From the NCBI GenBank assembly GCA_036013055.1, contig DASCQM010000002.1, positions 233,345 through 297,344 of the forward strand: a stretch of DNA of 64,000 nt, given 5' to 3'. Origin of the DNA: SHYR01 sp036013055 (lineage in GTDB: Bacteria; Chloroflexota; Dehalococcoidia; UBA2979). The notes beneath the pieces are model-generated. The model made no database searches and was not told where the DNA came from. It saw only the letters and a list, made by a program, of their open reading frames with translations. This document shows, in pieces, positions 17,216 through 26,024 of the stretch; the stretch's first letter is position 1, and each line of letters starts with the position of its first letter. Both the position numbers and the translations under genes were made by a program.

Positions 17216-19495
17216 CTAGTCCCCCGCAACCGCCTCGTAGCGCACCGCGCCGCTCTCGACGAGCGCATCAAAGCGATCGCCGAGGCCGAAGGCATCGAGG
17301 ATCGCAGGCGCGTTCGAGCCGGGCTTCGGCGCAGCGAACCCGGGGATCACCGGCGACCGCGACATGCGCACGGCCGGGCCGTTCGTCGTCACGACGCCGA
17401 TCTCATCGTGCTCGCGCGTCACGCTCATGCCGTGGTCGATCACCCATTGATCGTCCATCAGCTTGCGAACGTCGCCGACCACGGGCGAGACACCGATGTC
17501 CGCCGCGGCCAGCCGCCTCACCCAGACGTCGACCGGATGCTCGCCGATGCACGACTGCAACTGGGCGATCAGCGCATCACCGGCGAGGCCCGCGACGCCA
17601 CTGAGACCGTCGATGGCGGCAATCCGCGGCAGGTCGCTCTCGCGAGCGCCGATGAAGAGCCACGCGTCGCTTGCGCGATACGCGCGGTGCAGTGGCCCGG
17701 AGCCGAGCGCGGTCTGGCCCTGCGGCTCGTCCCAGCTCTTGCCCTCGTAGTCGAGCATGAACGGCGATTGGAGCATCGTGGCGGTGTAGGTGAGCGCGCT
17801 GTCGACGTGCTGGCCCTCGCCGGTGCGGTCGCGATGCAGCAGCGCCAGCGCAACGCCGTACGCGCCCATCAGGCCGGTGCCGTAGTCGTTGATCGCGAAC
17901 GGCTGCAGCGTCGGACGGTCGCCCTCGCCGCCGTAGCGAACCTGCATGCCGGTGACCGCCTGCGCGAGCTGCTCGTGGCCCGGCCGGTCGGCCCACGGAC
18001 CAACGTGGCCGTAAGCGTTGAGCGACGCGAACACGATGTCCGGGCGTCGCTTCTTCACTTCCTCGTAGCTGATGCCCAGTCGCTCAAGCGCGCCGCGACG
18101 GTAGTTCTGGACGATCACATCGGCGTCATCGACGAGCTTCCAGAAGACCGCCTGCCCGTCCTCGCTTTTGAGGTCGAGCAGGATGCTGCGCTTGCCCCGG
18201 TTCACGTCGTTGTGGAACGGACCGGCGGGGCGGTTGGGGTCATCGATCTTCGTCACTTCGGCGCCAAACTCCGCCAGCGTGCGACCGCAGGTCGGGCCGG
18301 CGAGCACGATGCAGAGGTCGAGCACCTTCACGCCATCGAGGACGGCAGCCATCTCGGCGTCGAAGGGGACATCTGGCGCGGCAGCCGGCTCAGGCTGCGC
18401 ATTGAGCTCAGCGAGGATCTCGTCGCGGTGCTGATCGGTTGCGGGCGCGGGGCCGCTAATCGCCCCCGGCGTGCCGGACATGCGCACGTTGATTCCCGGC
18501 TGACGCAGCTTGCCGAGCGTCGGATGCTCCGACTCGATGATGATCTCCGAGCCGCGGGCGTGGTCGTGGTCGATCCACGTCGCGCTTGAGTTGCAGACGC
18601 CACACTCGCCGCCCGCCTCGGCCACGAGGTCTTCCCACTCCTGAGCCGTGCGTGTGCGAAAGAGCTCCTTCGAGAGGGTCACCTGCTGGGCCGCCAGGTC
18701 ATCGTCCTCGGCCAGCTTCACGCGGTCGAAGAGCCCGCGGTCGTACCACTCACTGACACCGGCTGCCCTCGCCACGTCCTCGGTGCGCGTGTTGCCGGTG
18801 TGGAAGTACGTCCAGTTGTCATCCGCGCAGAAGAACTGCGTCGTCCACGAGAGCCCGCGTGGGACGCCGCCGGGCGGGTCATTGTGCACCCGCAGGCCGC
18901 GCGTGCCGACGGCGGTGAACATGCCGTCGAACAGCGGAACCTCGACGCGCTGAGCAACACCGTCACGGTCGCGTGCGTTGAGCGCCATTGCGATGCCGAC
19001 CGCTGACTGGAACGACGCGTAGGCCGATGCCGTTGGGATCGCGTTGTAGACCGGCTGCGCGTCCGGATCCGCGCCCCGGTAGTTCGCCGTCGCGGCAGCG
19101 ACGACACCCTCCCACGCCGGGACGTTGGCTCGCTCATCGTCGGCGGCAAAGCCGGGCATCGAGCAGTAGACGACGCGCGGGTTCACCGCGTTCGTCGCCT
19201 CCGCGCCGAGTCCGAGGCGGTCCATCACGCCGGGGCGGAAGTTCTCGATCACCACGTCGGCAGTCGCGATCAGGCGTCGTGCGACATCGAGGTCGGCGTC
19301 CGACTTCAGGTCGAGCGCGATCGAGCGCTTGCCGCGGTTCCAGGTGACGTTCGCCGGCGTATCCCAGCGCGGCCCCGAGGGCGGGTCGACGCGGATCACG
19401 TCCGCACCCTGATCCGCCAGCAACATCGCGGCCATTGGCCCCGCGATGTACTGCCCGAAGTCGATCACCCGTATGCCGTCCAGTGCGCTTGCCAT
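17216..19495 (-). CDS. Tandem (double-domain) family III CoA-transferase
   Basis: A 759-residue fusion of two CaiB/BaiF transferases. Domain 1 (about 1-380) has LDGIRVIDFGQYIAGPMAAML, read here as GIRVIDFGQYIAGPM, then DQGADVIRVDPP and EVPLFDGMFTAVG. Domain 2 (about 395-759) has GVKVLDLCIVLAGPTCG, FGAEVTKIDDP, FHNDVNRGKRSILLDLKS and VDSALTYTATML. The second domain has no acid at the position where domain 1 has FDG, so only domain 1 may be catalytic. ATG start follows GGGAGG. Fusion guarantees a 1:1 heterodimer-like assembly. Confidence 0.9.
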   Translation of the reverse strand: MASALDGIRVIDFGQYIAGPMAAMLLADQGADVIRVDPPSGPRWDTPANVTWNRGKRSIALDLKSDADLDVARRLIATADVVIENFRPGVMDRLGLGAEATNAVNPRVVYCSMPGFAADDERANVPAWEGVVAAATANYRGADPDAQPVYNAIPTASAYASFQSAVGIAMALNARDRDGVAQRVEVPLFDGMFTAVGTRGLRVHNDPPGGVPRGLSWTTQFFCADDNWTYFHTGNTRTEDVARAAGVSEWYDRGLFDRVKLAEDDDLAAQQVTLSKELFRTRTAQEWEDLVAEAGGECGVCNSSATWIDHDHARGSEIIIESEHPTLGKLRQPGINVRMSGTPGAISGPAPATDQHRDEILAELNAQPEPAAAPDVPFDAEMAAVLDGVKVLDLCIVLAGPTCGRTLAEFGAEVTKIDDPNRPAGPFHNDVNRGKRSILLDLKSEDGQAVFWKLVDDADVIVQNYRRGALERLGISYEEVKKRRPDIVFASLNAYGHVGPWADRPGHEQLAQAVTGMQVRYGGEGDRPTLQPFAINDYGTGLMGAYGVALALLHRDRTGEGQHVDSALTYTATMLQSPFMLDYEGKSWDEPQGQTALGSGPLHRAYRASDAWLFIGARESDLPRIAAIDGLSGVAGLAGDALIAQLQSCIGEHPVDVWVRRLAAADIGVSPVVGDVRKLMDDQWVIDHGMSVTREHDEIGVVTTNGPAVRMSRSPVIPGFAAPKPGSNAPAILDAFGLGDRFDALVESGAVRYEAVAGD

Positions 19496-19555
19496 CGTCG
19501 AACCTCCCGCTCGTACCGGCGCATGATAGCGCCTCGCGTCCTCAGGTTCGGATCG

Positions 19556-20671
19556 TCAGCTCTTGTGAATCTGCGCGACGGCCTCCTGCGCCACAGGCAC
19601 CCGGTACGCGAAGCCATCGAGCAACCCGAACGCGCCGCTCATCATCATGTCGCCGTGCGGCGCGGCAGCGTGTGCTCGCTCCAGCAGCGGCAGCACGGCC
19701 GCGCGACGCGGCCCGGTGACCGCTACGATCGCGGCGTCGAACGGCGGGTCCCCGACGTACAGCGCGCCGTGCCCCTGCGAGTCGAAGACCGCCTCGCTCG
19801 TGAGCGTCCCCGCTGAGAGCTCCGCGACCATCGCCGCGAGCCGCTCGGTCGTGACCTCGCCCGTGTGATGCTCGAAGACCGCCTCGACGTGCGCGCCGGC
19901 GAGGACGAAGCCGAGTGCGTGCATGTTGCCGACGTTGAGCACGAAGATGCGCTGCCCCTCGGCTGCCGCATCGAGCACGGCAGCACGCTCGCGCACAACG
20001 CTGTCGTGCAGCGCGCCGAGCGCCGCCGCGGGGCCGTTGTCCATGAAGACGGTCGGCGCATCGACGTCGACGCAATCGAGCACCGCTCGGGCGCGCGTCA
20101 GCGTCGGAGGCAGGTCCTCAGGCAGGAAGGCGAACGCACGCAGGTCGGGCTCGGCGCTCAGCACGCGCTCTATGTGCTCAAAGCGGAAGATGCGGTCGGA
20201 GACATCGGGCGGCGCCGCGCCGTGGTCGAGCACGCCGAGCGCGAGGCCATCGAACGAGGTCGGCGCACCGAACGCATCGAGCGCCGCGCGCACGGAGTCG
20301 AGGTCGAGGTCGCGCAGCGTCACGTGCGCGCCCTCGATGCCGGTCAGCTCGTCGTCGGCGACCAGCGTGACGCCGTCCGCTTCTACCTGCGTGAGGTCAT
20401 CGTCGAAGGTGCGCGCGGCGTCGCGGGTCGCGAAGGCGGGGAGGCCCGCCCGCAAGTGATCGCCGAGCGCCCAGTGACATGGGCCACCGCCGGAGAGCAC
20501 GCCACTCAACACGACGGCGGTACTGGTGCGCGTCGCCTCGCGGATCAGCCGCTCGGCGCGCACCGTCGGGGAGGGCATGACGAGCTTCGGCGAGTTCTCA
20601 ATCGGGCCGCTGGAGTCGAAGACGAGGATGTCCTGCGTCCCGGTGCCGACGTCGATAGCGAGGATGTTCAT
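19556..20671 (-). CDS. DUF1786 family protein (ASKHA-like fold)
   Basis: A 371-residue protein. The N-terminus NILAIDVGTGTQDILVFD is a phosphate-1-type motif of the sugar kinase/Hsp70/actin fold, followed by ENSPKLVMPSPTV. These blocks match DUF1786 proteins, which are sometimes labelled pyruvate-formate-lyase-activating-like without evidence. Other blocks are FMDNGPAAALGALHD and FVLNVGNMHALGFVL. No catalytic role is established. It stands alone between the double CoA-transferase and the sulfite reductase. Confidence 0.65.
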   Translation of the reverse strand: MNILAIDVGTGTQDILVFDSSGPIENSPKLVMPSPTVRAERLIREATRTSTAVVLSGVLSGGGPCHWALGDHLRAGLPAFATRDAARTFDDDLTQVEADGVTLVADDELTGIEGAHVTLRDLDLDSVRAALDAFGAPTSFDGLALGVLDHGAAPPDVSDRIFRFEHIERVLSAEPDLRAFAFLPEDLPPTLTRARAVLDCVDVDAPTVFMDNGPAAALGALHDSVVRERAAVLDAAAEGQRIFVLNVGNMHALGFVLAGAHVEAVFEHHTGEVTTERLAAMVAELSAGTLTSEAVFDSQGHGALYVGDPPFDAAIVAVTGPRRAAVLPLLERAHAAAPHGDMMMSGAFGLLDGFAYRVPVAQEAVAQIHKS

Positions 20672-20732
20672 CGCATCACTCTATGGCAGCCACTCCGCGG
20701 CAGTCAGCGATCGTCATCCGCTGCGGAGCGCA

Positions 20733-20760
20733 ACACCGCCCGGCGTCTGCCGGGCGGTGT
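20733..20760 (-). terminator. Perfect 12-bp hairpin after the sulfite reductase gene
   Basis: Bases 20733-20744 pair perfectly with 20749-20760 around the loop GTCT (ACACCGCCCGGC against its complement). It lies 30 bases past the sulfite reductase stop and ahead of the DUF1786 gene. There is no strong U-tract, so it may be a factor-assisted terminator or an mRNA-end stabiliser. Confidence 0.6.
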
Positions 20761-20789
20761 GAGTAGTCAGAGTCCAGACGACCGTTCGC

Positions 20790-22580
20790 CTAGACGGCGC
20801 ACTCGCCCTCGCCGCGCTCCAACACGTAGAGGTCATCGCGCTCCCAGTCGATGAACTCCTGCATGCCATCCATCGAGAATTCGGGCTTCGCCGCCAGATC
20901 CTCGATCGCCTCGGTGAAGACCGCCGGTCCGACGCGGTCCGCGAACGAGTTGAATTCCTCGCCATCGGCGCGCTGCGACTCGTAGAGCGCGAGGAAGCGC
21001 TCGACAACCGTCGGTGCGCGCTTGGCGGGGATCGTCGCCTTCAGGATCTGGCCCCTGCGCAGCGGCTCGCCGTCCCGTCGCTCTCCGCCGACGAAGACCT
21101 TGTACGAGGGGATCTGGCGGTCGCCCGACTTCAGCGACGCTCCGTGGAACCCGATGTTGCCGAGGTGGTGCTGGCCGCACCCGTTCGGGCATCCGCTGAT
21201 GTTCACCAGCACCCGCTTCGTCAGCGGATCGGTCACGTTGAGGTCGATAATCTGCTGCTGCACCGCGCGGTTCAGCCCCATCGAGGAGGTGATCCCCAGC
21301 TTGCAGCTATCCGTGCCCGGGCAACTCACGACATCGCTGATCAATTGCGCGTCGGCGTCACCGAGGCCGATCTCGCTGAGCGCCGTCCAGACGGCGTAGA
21401 GATTCTCGTTCGGAATCCAGCGCAGCACGATGTTCTGCCAGACCGTTGTGCGCGCCATGCCGGAACCGAAGTCGCGCAGGACTGTCGCCAGCCCGTGGAA
21501 CTGCTCAGGGCTGAGGTCGCCCTGCGGCACCTTCACCTCGACCGAGGCGTAACCCTGTTGGCGCTGCGGGCGCACGCTCGCCGCGGTCCAGGAATCGAAC
21601 GCGGCGCGATCGGCGTCGGTTGGCTGCGTGGCGCTCGCCGATGGCTGCGGCGCGACCGCCTCTTCGTCGTGCGCGAAGATCAACTCGCTGAGGTCGTACT
21701 CCTTCTGCGCCCAATCACCCTTCAACTCCTCATCCACCAGCCGACGGAAGTTCTCCTCGCCCTCCTGCTTGACCAGGAACTTGAGGCGAGCCTTCGCGAT
21801 GTTCTTCCGCAGCCAGTCGGTGCGGTTGAAGATGCGCAGCACCGCCTCGGAGACGCGCAGGTACTCGTCGACAGAGACGAACTCGCGCAGCGTGGCGGCC
21901 TGCGTGGCCATCGTCGAGAGCCCGCCGCCGACGACGAGCTTGAAGCCGAGCACCTCTTCGCCGTCGATCACCTGCTTCTTCGCGATGAAGCCCAGATCGT
22001 GGATCCCGGACATCGCTGCGTCGTCGTCGTTGCCCGAGAAGGAGACCTTGAACTTCCGCGGCAGGAGCTGAGTCAGTTCGTGGCGTACCCAGTAGCGTGC
22101 GAAGGCACCGGCGTACGGCGAGATGTCGAACGGCTCATCCGGCAGCACGCCGGCCCACGGGTCACCGGTCACGTTGCGCACAACGTTGCCGCAGGCCTCA
22201 CGCGTCGAGAGCCCGCTATCCGCGAGCAGGCGCAGCATGTCTGCCGCCTTGTCGAGCGGGTAGTGGTGGTACTGGATGTTCTGGCGCGTCGTGATGTGGC
22301 CCCTGCGCAGCGGCGTGTAGCGCTCCGCGATCTCGCCGAAGGCATCGAGCTGGTCGGCGCTCGTGCCGCCGAAGGGCAGCTTGACGCGCATCATCTGGCG
22401 GTCCGGCTGGCGCTGGCCGTAGACGCCCTGCTTCAGCCGAAAGCCGATGAACTTCGCCTCGTCGCGCTCGCCAGCGAGAAAGGCTGTCGCTTCGGTCTCG
22501 AAATCGTCGAACTCCTCCTCGATGATCGGCAGCACCCAGCCCGGTCGGTCATTGCGTTCGGTGAAGATCTCAGTGGTCAC
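20790..22580 (-). CDS. Ferredoxin-type sulfite/nitrite reductase (sirohaem, 4Fe-4S)
   Basis: A 596-residue sirohaem reductase with two NiR/SiR half-domains and two 4Fe-4S/sirohaem modules. The cluster cysteines are in SCPGTDSCKLGITSS and NISGCPNGCGQHHLG. Early blocks include RRGHITTRQNIQYHH and ACGNVVRNVTGDPWAG. It uses six electrons from ferredoxin to reduce sulfite to sulfide (or nitrite to ammonium). Next to cysH and cysC, the sulfite role (Sir/CysI-like) is favoured. It has its own promoter in the 287-base gap upstream. It consumes the sirohaem made by the tetrapyrrole operon of this window. Confidence 0.9.
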   Translation of the reverse strand: MTTEIFTERNDRPGWVLPIIEEEFDDFETEATAFLAGERDEAKFIGFRLKQGVYGQRQPDRQMMRVKLPFGGTSADQLDAFGEIAERYTPLRRGHITTRQNIQYHHYPLDKAADMLRLLADSGLSTREACGNVVRNVTGDPWAGVLPDEPFDISPYAGAFARYWVRHELTQLLPRKFKVSFSGNDDDAAMSGIHDLGFIAKKQVIDGEEVLGFKLVVGGGLSTMATQAATLREFVSVDEYLRVSEAVLRIFNRTDWLRKNIAKARLKFLVKQEGEENFRRLVDEELKGDWAQKEYDLSELIFAHDEEAVAPQPSASATQPTDADRAAFDSWTAASVRPQRQQGYASVEVKVPQGDLSPEQFHGLATVLRDFGSGMARTTVWQNIVLRWIPNENLYAVWTALSEIGLGDADAQLISDVVSCPGTDSCKLGITSSMGLNRAVQQQIIDLNVTDPLTKRVLVNISGCPNGCGQHHLGNIGFHGASLKSGDRQIPSYKVFVGGERRDGEPLRRGQILKATIPAKRAPTVVERFLALYESQRADGEEFNSFADRVGPAVFTEAIEDLAAKPEFSMDGMQEFIDWERDDLYVLERGEGECAV

Positions 22581-22704
22581 AGGTCGCCTCCCCTGGGCCC
22601 TTGGACTGGTGCTGACTCCCTCGACCGGTGGTCGCAGTCGAAGGCAGATCGAGATTCACTAGTAAGTGCATCAGAAGCATTATTAACGCGCTAGAATGTC
22701 ACTT

Positions 22705-22733
22705 AAGATATCCGCGCGTCTCAAAGCTGTCAA
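22705..22733 (-). promoter_or_regulatory. Sigma-70-type promoter for the sulfite reductase gene
   Basis: On the minus strand, TTGACA (22733-22728) and TATCTT (22710-22705) are separated by exactly 17 bases, in an AT-richer stretch. The start of transcription would be near 22698, giving a leader of about 118 bases before the ATG at 22580. No riboswitch was recognised in the leader. The rest of the gap (22740-22867) shows nothing I can name. Confidence 0.7.
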
Positions 22734-22867
22734 CGAATTTGGACACACGACGCCTAATCGATGCCCATCCTATCGATAACGTGGTGTTTTATTGGTTTAT
22801 CGCGTAGCGCGATCGGCCGACTGCGGTACAGCAGTAAACGAGTGACGAGGGGGCGACGGACCGGTTG

Positions 22868-23095
22868 CTAGCGTCCGAACTGGATGCGTTGCCACACCCG
22901 CTCGTGCCCGTAGAACGCAGCCAGCTTCAGCGCCGCATCGAGCGATCCGAGGGCGAGCGCGGTCTCGATGTGGCCCGTGAGTCGCCACGCGAGCAGCCCG
23001 GTGATCAGCGTCGCGATCGTGCGCCAGCTGAACGCCTTGATGATGCTCCGCCCGCGTGTGTCCGGAGCCGCGAGGGCCGCACTGTCTACTGCCAC
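22868..23095 (-). CDS. DUF2061 small membrane protein
   Basis: A 75-residue protein with GRSIIKAFSWRTIATLITGLL, quoted in part as SIIKAFSWRTIATLITG, one or two membrane segments and the C-terminal signature AAFYGHERVWQRIQFGR. This matches DUF2061, whose genes often accompany sulfate-assimilation genes. It starts one base after the cysC stop, so it is in the cysH-cysC operon. A transport or anchoring role in sulfur assimilation is possible, but no function is known. Confidence 0.8.
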   Translation of the reverse strand: MAVDSAALAAPDTRGRSIIKAFSWRTIATLITGLLAWRLTGHIETALALGSLDAALKLAAFYGHERVWQRIQFGR

Positions 23096-23096
23096 G

Positions 23097-23642
23097 CTAG
23101 GCCTCGACGGCCGCGGGGATCAGTCCCGCCTGCTCGAGGTAGGCGAGGATCGCGTCCGCCGACTGTTCAACGCTCTCGGTGCCGGTGTCGACACGTACCT
23201 CGGGTTGTTCCGGAGCCTCGTACGGATCGGAGACGCCGGTGAAGTTCTCGATCTCGCCGGCCAGTGCCTTCTTGTAGAGCCCCTTCGGGTCACGCTCGAC
23301 AAGCGCGTCCAACGAACACTCCGCATAGACCTCGACGAACGTATCGACGCTCGCTCGCACCTGATCACGAATCTCGCCGTAGGGCGAAATCGCGGCGGTG
23401 ATCACGCCGACGCCGTTGCGCGAGAGCAACTTCGCGACGTAGCCGATGCGCAGGATGTTGGTGTCGCGGTCTTCCTTGGAGAAGCCCAGTCCCTTGGAAA
23501 GGTTCGTGCGGATCTCGTCGCCGTCGAGCACCTCGATCGGCACGCCACGGTCACGTAGCTCTGGCGTCAGCGCCTCGGCCAGCGTCGACTTCCCCGCGCC
23601 GGAGAGGCCGGTGAACCAGAGGACAAATCCTTGCGTCGTCAT
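23097..23642 (-). CDS. cysC: Adenylylsulfate kinase
   Basis: A 181-residue APS kinase with the P-loop GLSGAGKST, then LDGDEIRTNLSKGLGFSKED and ISPYGEIRDQVR. It phosphorylates adenylylsulfate to PAPS. The ATG at 23642 follows GGAGCAC; a TTG seven codons upstream is possible but less likely. It lies between cysH and DUF2061. Because the adjacent reductase looks APS-specific, CysC may serve sulfation or regulate the APS/PAPS balance. No ATP sulfurylase gene is in the window. Confidence 0.93.
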   Translation of the reverse strand: MTTQGFVLWFTGLSGAGKSTLAEALTPELRDRGVPIEVLDGDEIRTNLSKGLGFSKEDRDTNILRIGYVAKLLSRNGVGVITAAISPYGEIRDQVRASVDTFVEVYAECSLDALVERDPKGLYKKALAGEIENFTGVSDPYEAPEQPEVRVDTGTESVEQSADAILAYLEQAGLIPAAVEA

Positions 23643-23750
23643 ATCAGTGCTCCATTCAGGCAATACGTGTCGGTGTCAGGCAGCCTGAAACTTCAGGCGG
23701 TGGTCACTACTGGGTCGTGGTCGTTGGTCGCTGTTCGTCGGTGGAGAGCG

Positions 23751-24467
23751 CTACTGAACGTGGATACCGCACTCGATCTTGTCGGTGCCCGCCCAGCGGC
23801 CAGCGCGCGGGTCTTCGCCCGGCTGCACCGCTCTCGTACAGTTCGAACAGCCGATGCTCGGGAAGCCCTGGTCGTGGAGCGGGTTGTAGGGGAGCTTGTG
23901 CTCGGCGATGTAGGCCCAGACTCGCTTCTCGTCCCAGTTGATCAGCGGGTTGATCTTCACCAGCCCGAATTTCTCGTCCCACTGGATGGCGGGAGTGGTT
24001 GCGCGGTCCTCGGACTGGTCTCGCCGCAGCCCGGAGATCCACGCACGGCTGTTGGCCAGCGCCTCGCGGTTCGGCTCGACCTTGCGGATCTCGCAGCAGA
24101 GGTCCGGGTCACGCTCCCAGAGCGCCTCGCCGTGCTCGGCGGCCTGCGCCTCGACGCTGATAGCACTGCTGTAGCCGGTAATCCTCGCCGCGGGCCAGAA
24201 GGCCCTGGAGGTCTCAAGCGTCTGCAGGGTCTCGGGGAAGAGGAACTTGGTGTCGAGGTAGAAGACTTCGCTCTTCGCATTCAGCTTCTGGACCATGTCC
24301 ATCAGCACCATGCCGGACGCCCCACCGAAGGAGCAGGCGAGCGTGACGTCGTCACCGTAATGCTCGAACGCCCAGGCGAGGACCGCCTCAGGGTCGGCGT
24401 TGTCGAGCTCGGTCGCGCCGGCTGCAATCGCCGCCGCCTCAGTCGCTTCCGCCGTCTCAGCCGTCAT
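23751..24467 (-). CDS. cysH: Adenylylsulfate (APS) reductase, iron-sulfur type
   Basis: A 238-residue thioredoxin-dependent reductase. It has the nucleotide-binding SFGGASGMVLMDM, the cluster motifs DLCCEIRK and IGCSNCTRA (CC...CxxC, ligating 4Fe-4S), and the C-terminal catalytic ECGIH. The four cluster cysteines indicate the APS-using type rather than the E. coli PAPS type. It reduces APS to sulfite and AMP. It is the first gene of the operon cysH-cysC-DUF2061, preceded by a promoter and palindrome at 24508-24548. Confidence 0.93.
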   Translation of the reverse strand: MTAETAEATEAAAIAAGATELDNADPEAVLAWAFEHYGDDVTLACSFGGASGMVLMDMVQKLNAKSEVFYLDTKFLFPETLQTLETSRAFWPAARITGYSSAISVEAQAAEHGEALWERDPDLCCEIRKVEPNREALANSRAWISGLRRDQSEDRATTPAIQWDEKFGLVKINPLINWDEKRVWAYIAEHKLPYNPLHDQGFPSIGCSNCTRAVQPGEDPRAGRWAGTDKIECGIHVQ

Positions 24468-24507
24468 GCGCGCCCCCAGGCCACTCGTTGCGATTCAGGG
24501 AATCCAA

Positions 24508-24548
24508 CTAACTTGAGTTAGATTATCGTGAATAGACGATTGTGACAA
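24508..24548 (-). promoter_or_regulatory. Putative cysH promoter with palindromic operator
   Basis: Minus strand: a TTGTCA -35-like box (24548-24543), a GATAAT -10-like box (24527-24522) with a 15-base spacer, and directly after it the inverted repeat CTAACT-N2-AGTTAG (24521-24508) where transcription would begin. Placement of a 14-base palindrome over the start site is typical of a repressor site. The regulator is unknown; an Rrf2/CymR-like sulfur repressor would fit but is not in the window. Confidence 0.5.
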
Positions 24549-24642
24549 GAGGTGCAATTTCCTGATGCCGGATTTCTAGCTTCGACGTGCCCGGACGCTG
24601 GATTCGCGCCCGGCTCTGCAGCCCCGTCCGGCGGTCGCCGGG

Positions 24643-25470
24643 CTACTCGCCCCGGTACTCCGGATCGCGCTTCTCCGAGAAGGCCCGCGGACCCTCCTTC
24701 GCGTCGTCGGTCTCGCCGATGATCCAGCGCAGCGACCCGCCGAGGCGCAGCGATTGGGCAAGCGTGAGGTCGGCGGCGCTGGCGGCCACCTCCTTCACTG
24801 CGCGCACGGCGAGCGGGGCGTGCCCGGCGATGCGCGAGGCAATCTGCCGCGCGACGAGCTGCAGCTCATCCGCCGCAACGACGCGGCTGACGAGCCCGCT
24901 CTCCAGCGCGCGTTGCGCATCGATCGGGTCGCCAGTCAGCACCATCTCCATCGCCAGCGCCTGCGGAATCGCGCGAGAGAGTCGCTGCGGTCCGCCTGCG
25001 CCGGGGAAGAAGCCCCGCGTGATCTCCGGCAGACCGAACGACGCCCCGACCGACGCGACGCGGATGTCGCAGATCAGCGCCAGCTCCATGCCGCCCGCGA
25101 GGCAGTGTCCGTTGACGGCCGCGATCATCGGTTTCTTCGGATGGAACGTCGCGAAGTCCGCGCCGGGGCGATGGTCGACGACGTTAAGCAGCGGTACGCC
25201 GCTCCCACCCGCCTCGTTCTGGGCGCGCTCCTTGAGGTCGGCACCGGCGCAGAAGGCGCGCCCCGTCCCGGTGATGATGCCGACGCGAATCTCGGAGTCG
25301 TCCTCGATCCGTCGCAGGCCGTCCATGATGCCGCGGCTGACCGCGCGGTTCATCGCGTTCAGCGCCTCGGGGCGATTGAGCGTGATCGTCGCGACGTGGT
25401 CATCGACGGCGAAGAGGACAGCGTCCGTCCCCTCGCCGTTGCTCTGCTCGGCGCTGCTCTGCTCGGCCAT
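24643..25470 (-). CDS. Enoyl-CoA hydratase/isomerase family protein
   Basis: A 275-residue crotonase-fold protein. It has TLNRPEALNAMN, the oxyanion-hole segments GTGRAFCAGADL and AAVNGHCLAGGMELALICD, and an acid in SFGLPEITRG that matches the hydratase catalytic glutamate. It probably hydrates trans-2-enoyl-CoA. The ATG chosen follows GGAGG. It appears monocistronic. Confidence 0.9.
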   Translation of the reverse strand: MAEQSSAEQSNGEGTDAVLFAVDDHVATITLNRPEALNAMNRAVSRGIMDGLRRIEDDSEIRVGIITGTGRAFCAGADLKERAQNEAGGSGVPLLNVVDHRPGADFATFHPKKPMIAAVNGHCLAGGMELALICDIRVASVGASFGLPEITRGFFPGAGGPQRLSRAIPQALAMEMVLTGDPIDAQRALESGLVSRVVAADELQLVARQIASRIAGHAPLAVRAVKEVAASAADLTLAQSLRLGGSLRWIIGETDDAKEGPRAFSEKRDPEYRGE

Positions 25471-25598
25471 CTCGATACCTCCGCTACGCAGCGACAAGAT
25501 ACCGCGCGGCGCGGCGCGCCGGGTCAGCGAGGGTCGATCAACCGCGAGCGGAGCCCGCGAACGGTGCCAGCGGGGTCGGGGCGACTAGGTCAGCGTGT

Positions 25599-25937
25599 CT
25601 AAGTCTGGGCGTCCGCCGGGATAGCGACGGCGACGTCGGTCTGGCCGCCCCACGGCACCGCGATCTGCTGCACGTCGATGCGGAACGCGTCCGGCGAGTC
25701 GATCTGGGCGTGTAGCCGCTGATGCGCGTCATCGCCGACGGCGATCAGGTTGCCGCAGCAGCAGCTCGAAGCGGGCTGGTCGTCCTGCGCGCGATCGACG
25801 GCGATGCCGGCATCGCAGCCGCAGTAGCAGTCGTAGTTCACGTTCGCGCCGATATCGGTCTCGACGACGCGGTAGGCCGCTGGCTTCCACGCCTCCTGCG
25901 GCCCGGAACTAAACAGCTTGCGTAGGCTTCCGAGCAT
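25599..25937 (-). CDS. Small cysteine-cluster protein, unknown
   Basis: A 112-residue protein with two tight cysteine clusters, YDCYCGCDAG (Cys37, 39, 41) and ASSCCCGNLIAVG (Cys59-61), in an otherwise ordinary soluble sequence. No signal peptide. Start ATG follows GAGGGG. I do not recognise a family. Six cysteines within 25 residues suggest zinc, copper or an iron-sulfur cluster. It is separate from its neighbours. Confidence 0.7.
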   Translation of the reverse strand: MLGSLRKLFSSGPQEAWKPAAYRVVETDIGANVNYDCYCGCDAGIAVDRAQDDQPASSCCCGNLIAVGDDAHQRLHAQIDSPDAFRIDVQQIAVPWGGQTDVAVAIPADAQT

Positions 25938-26024
25938 CGCGGCCCCCTCAGTCAGTTCGATACTTCACCGCGGATTGTCTCACAGCGGCTACCAAGCAGC
26001 GCGAGCGGGCTACCGGCCGAGGAA

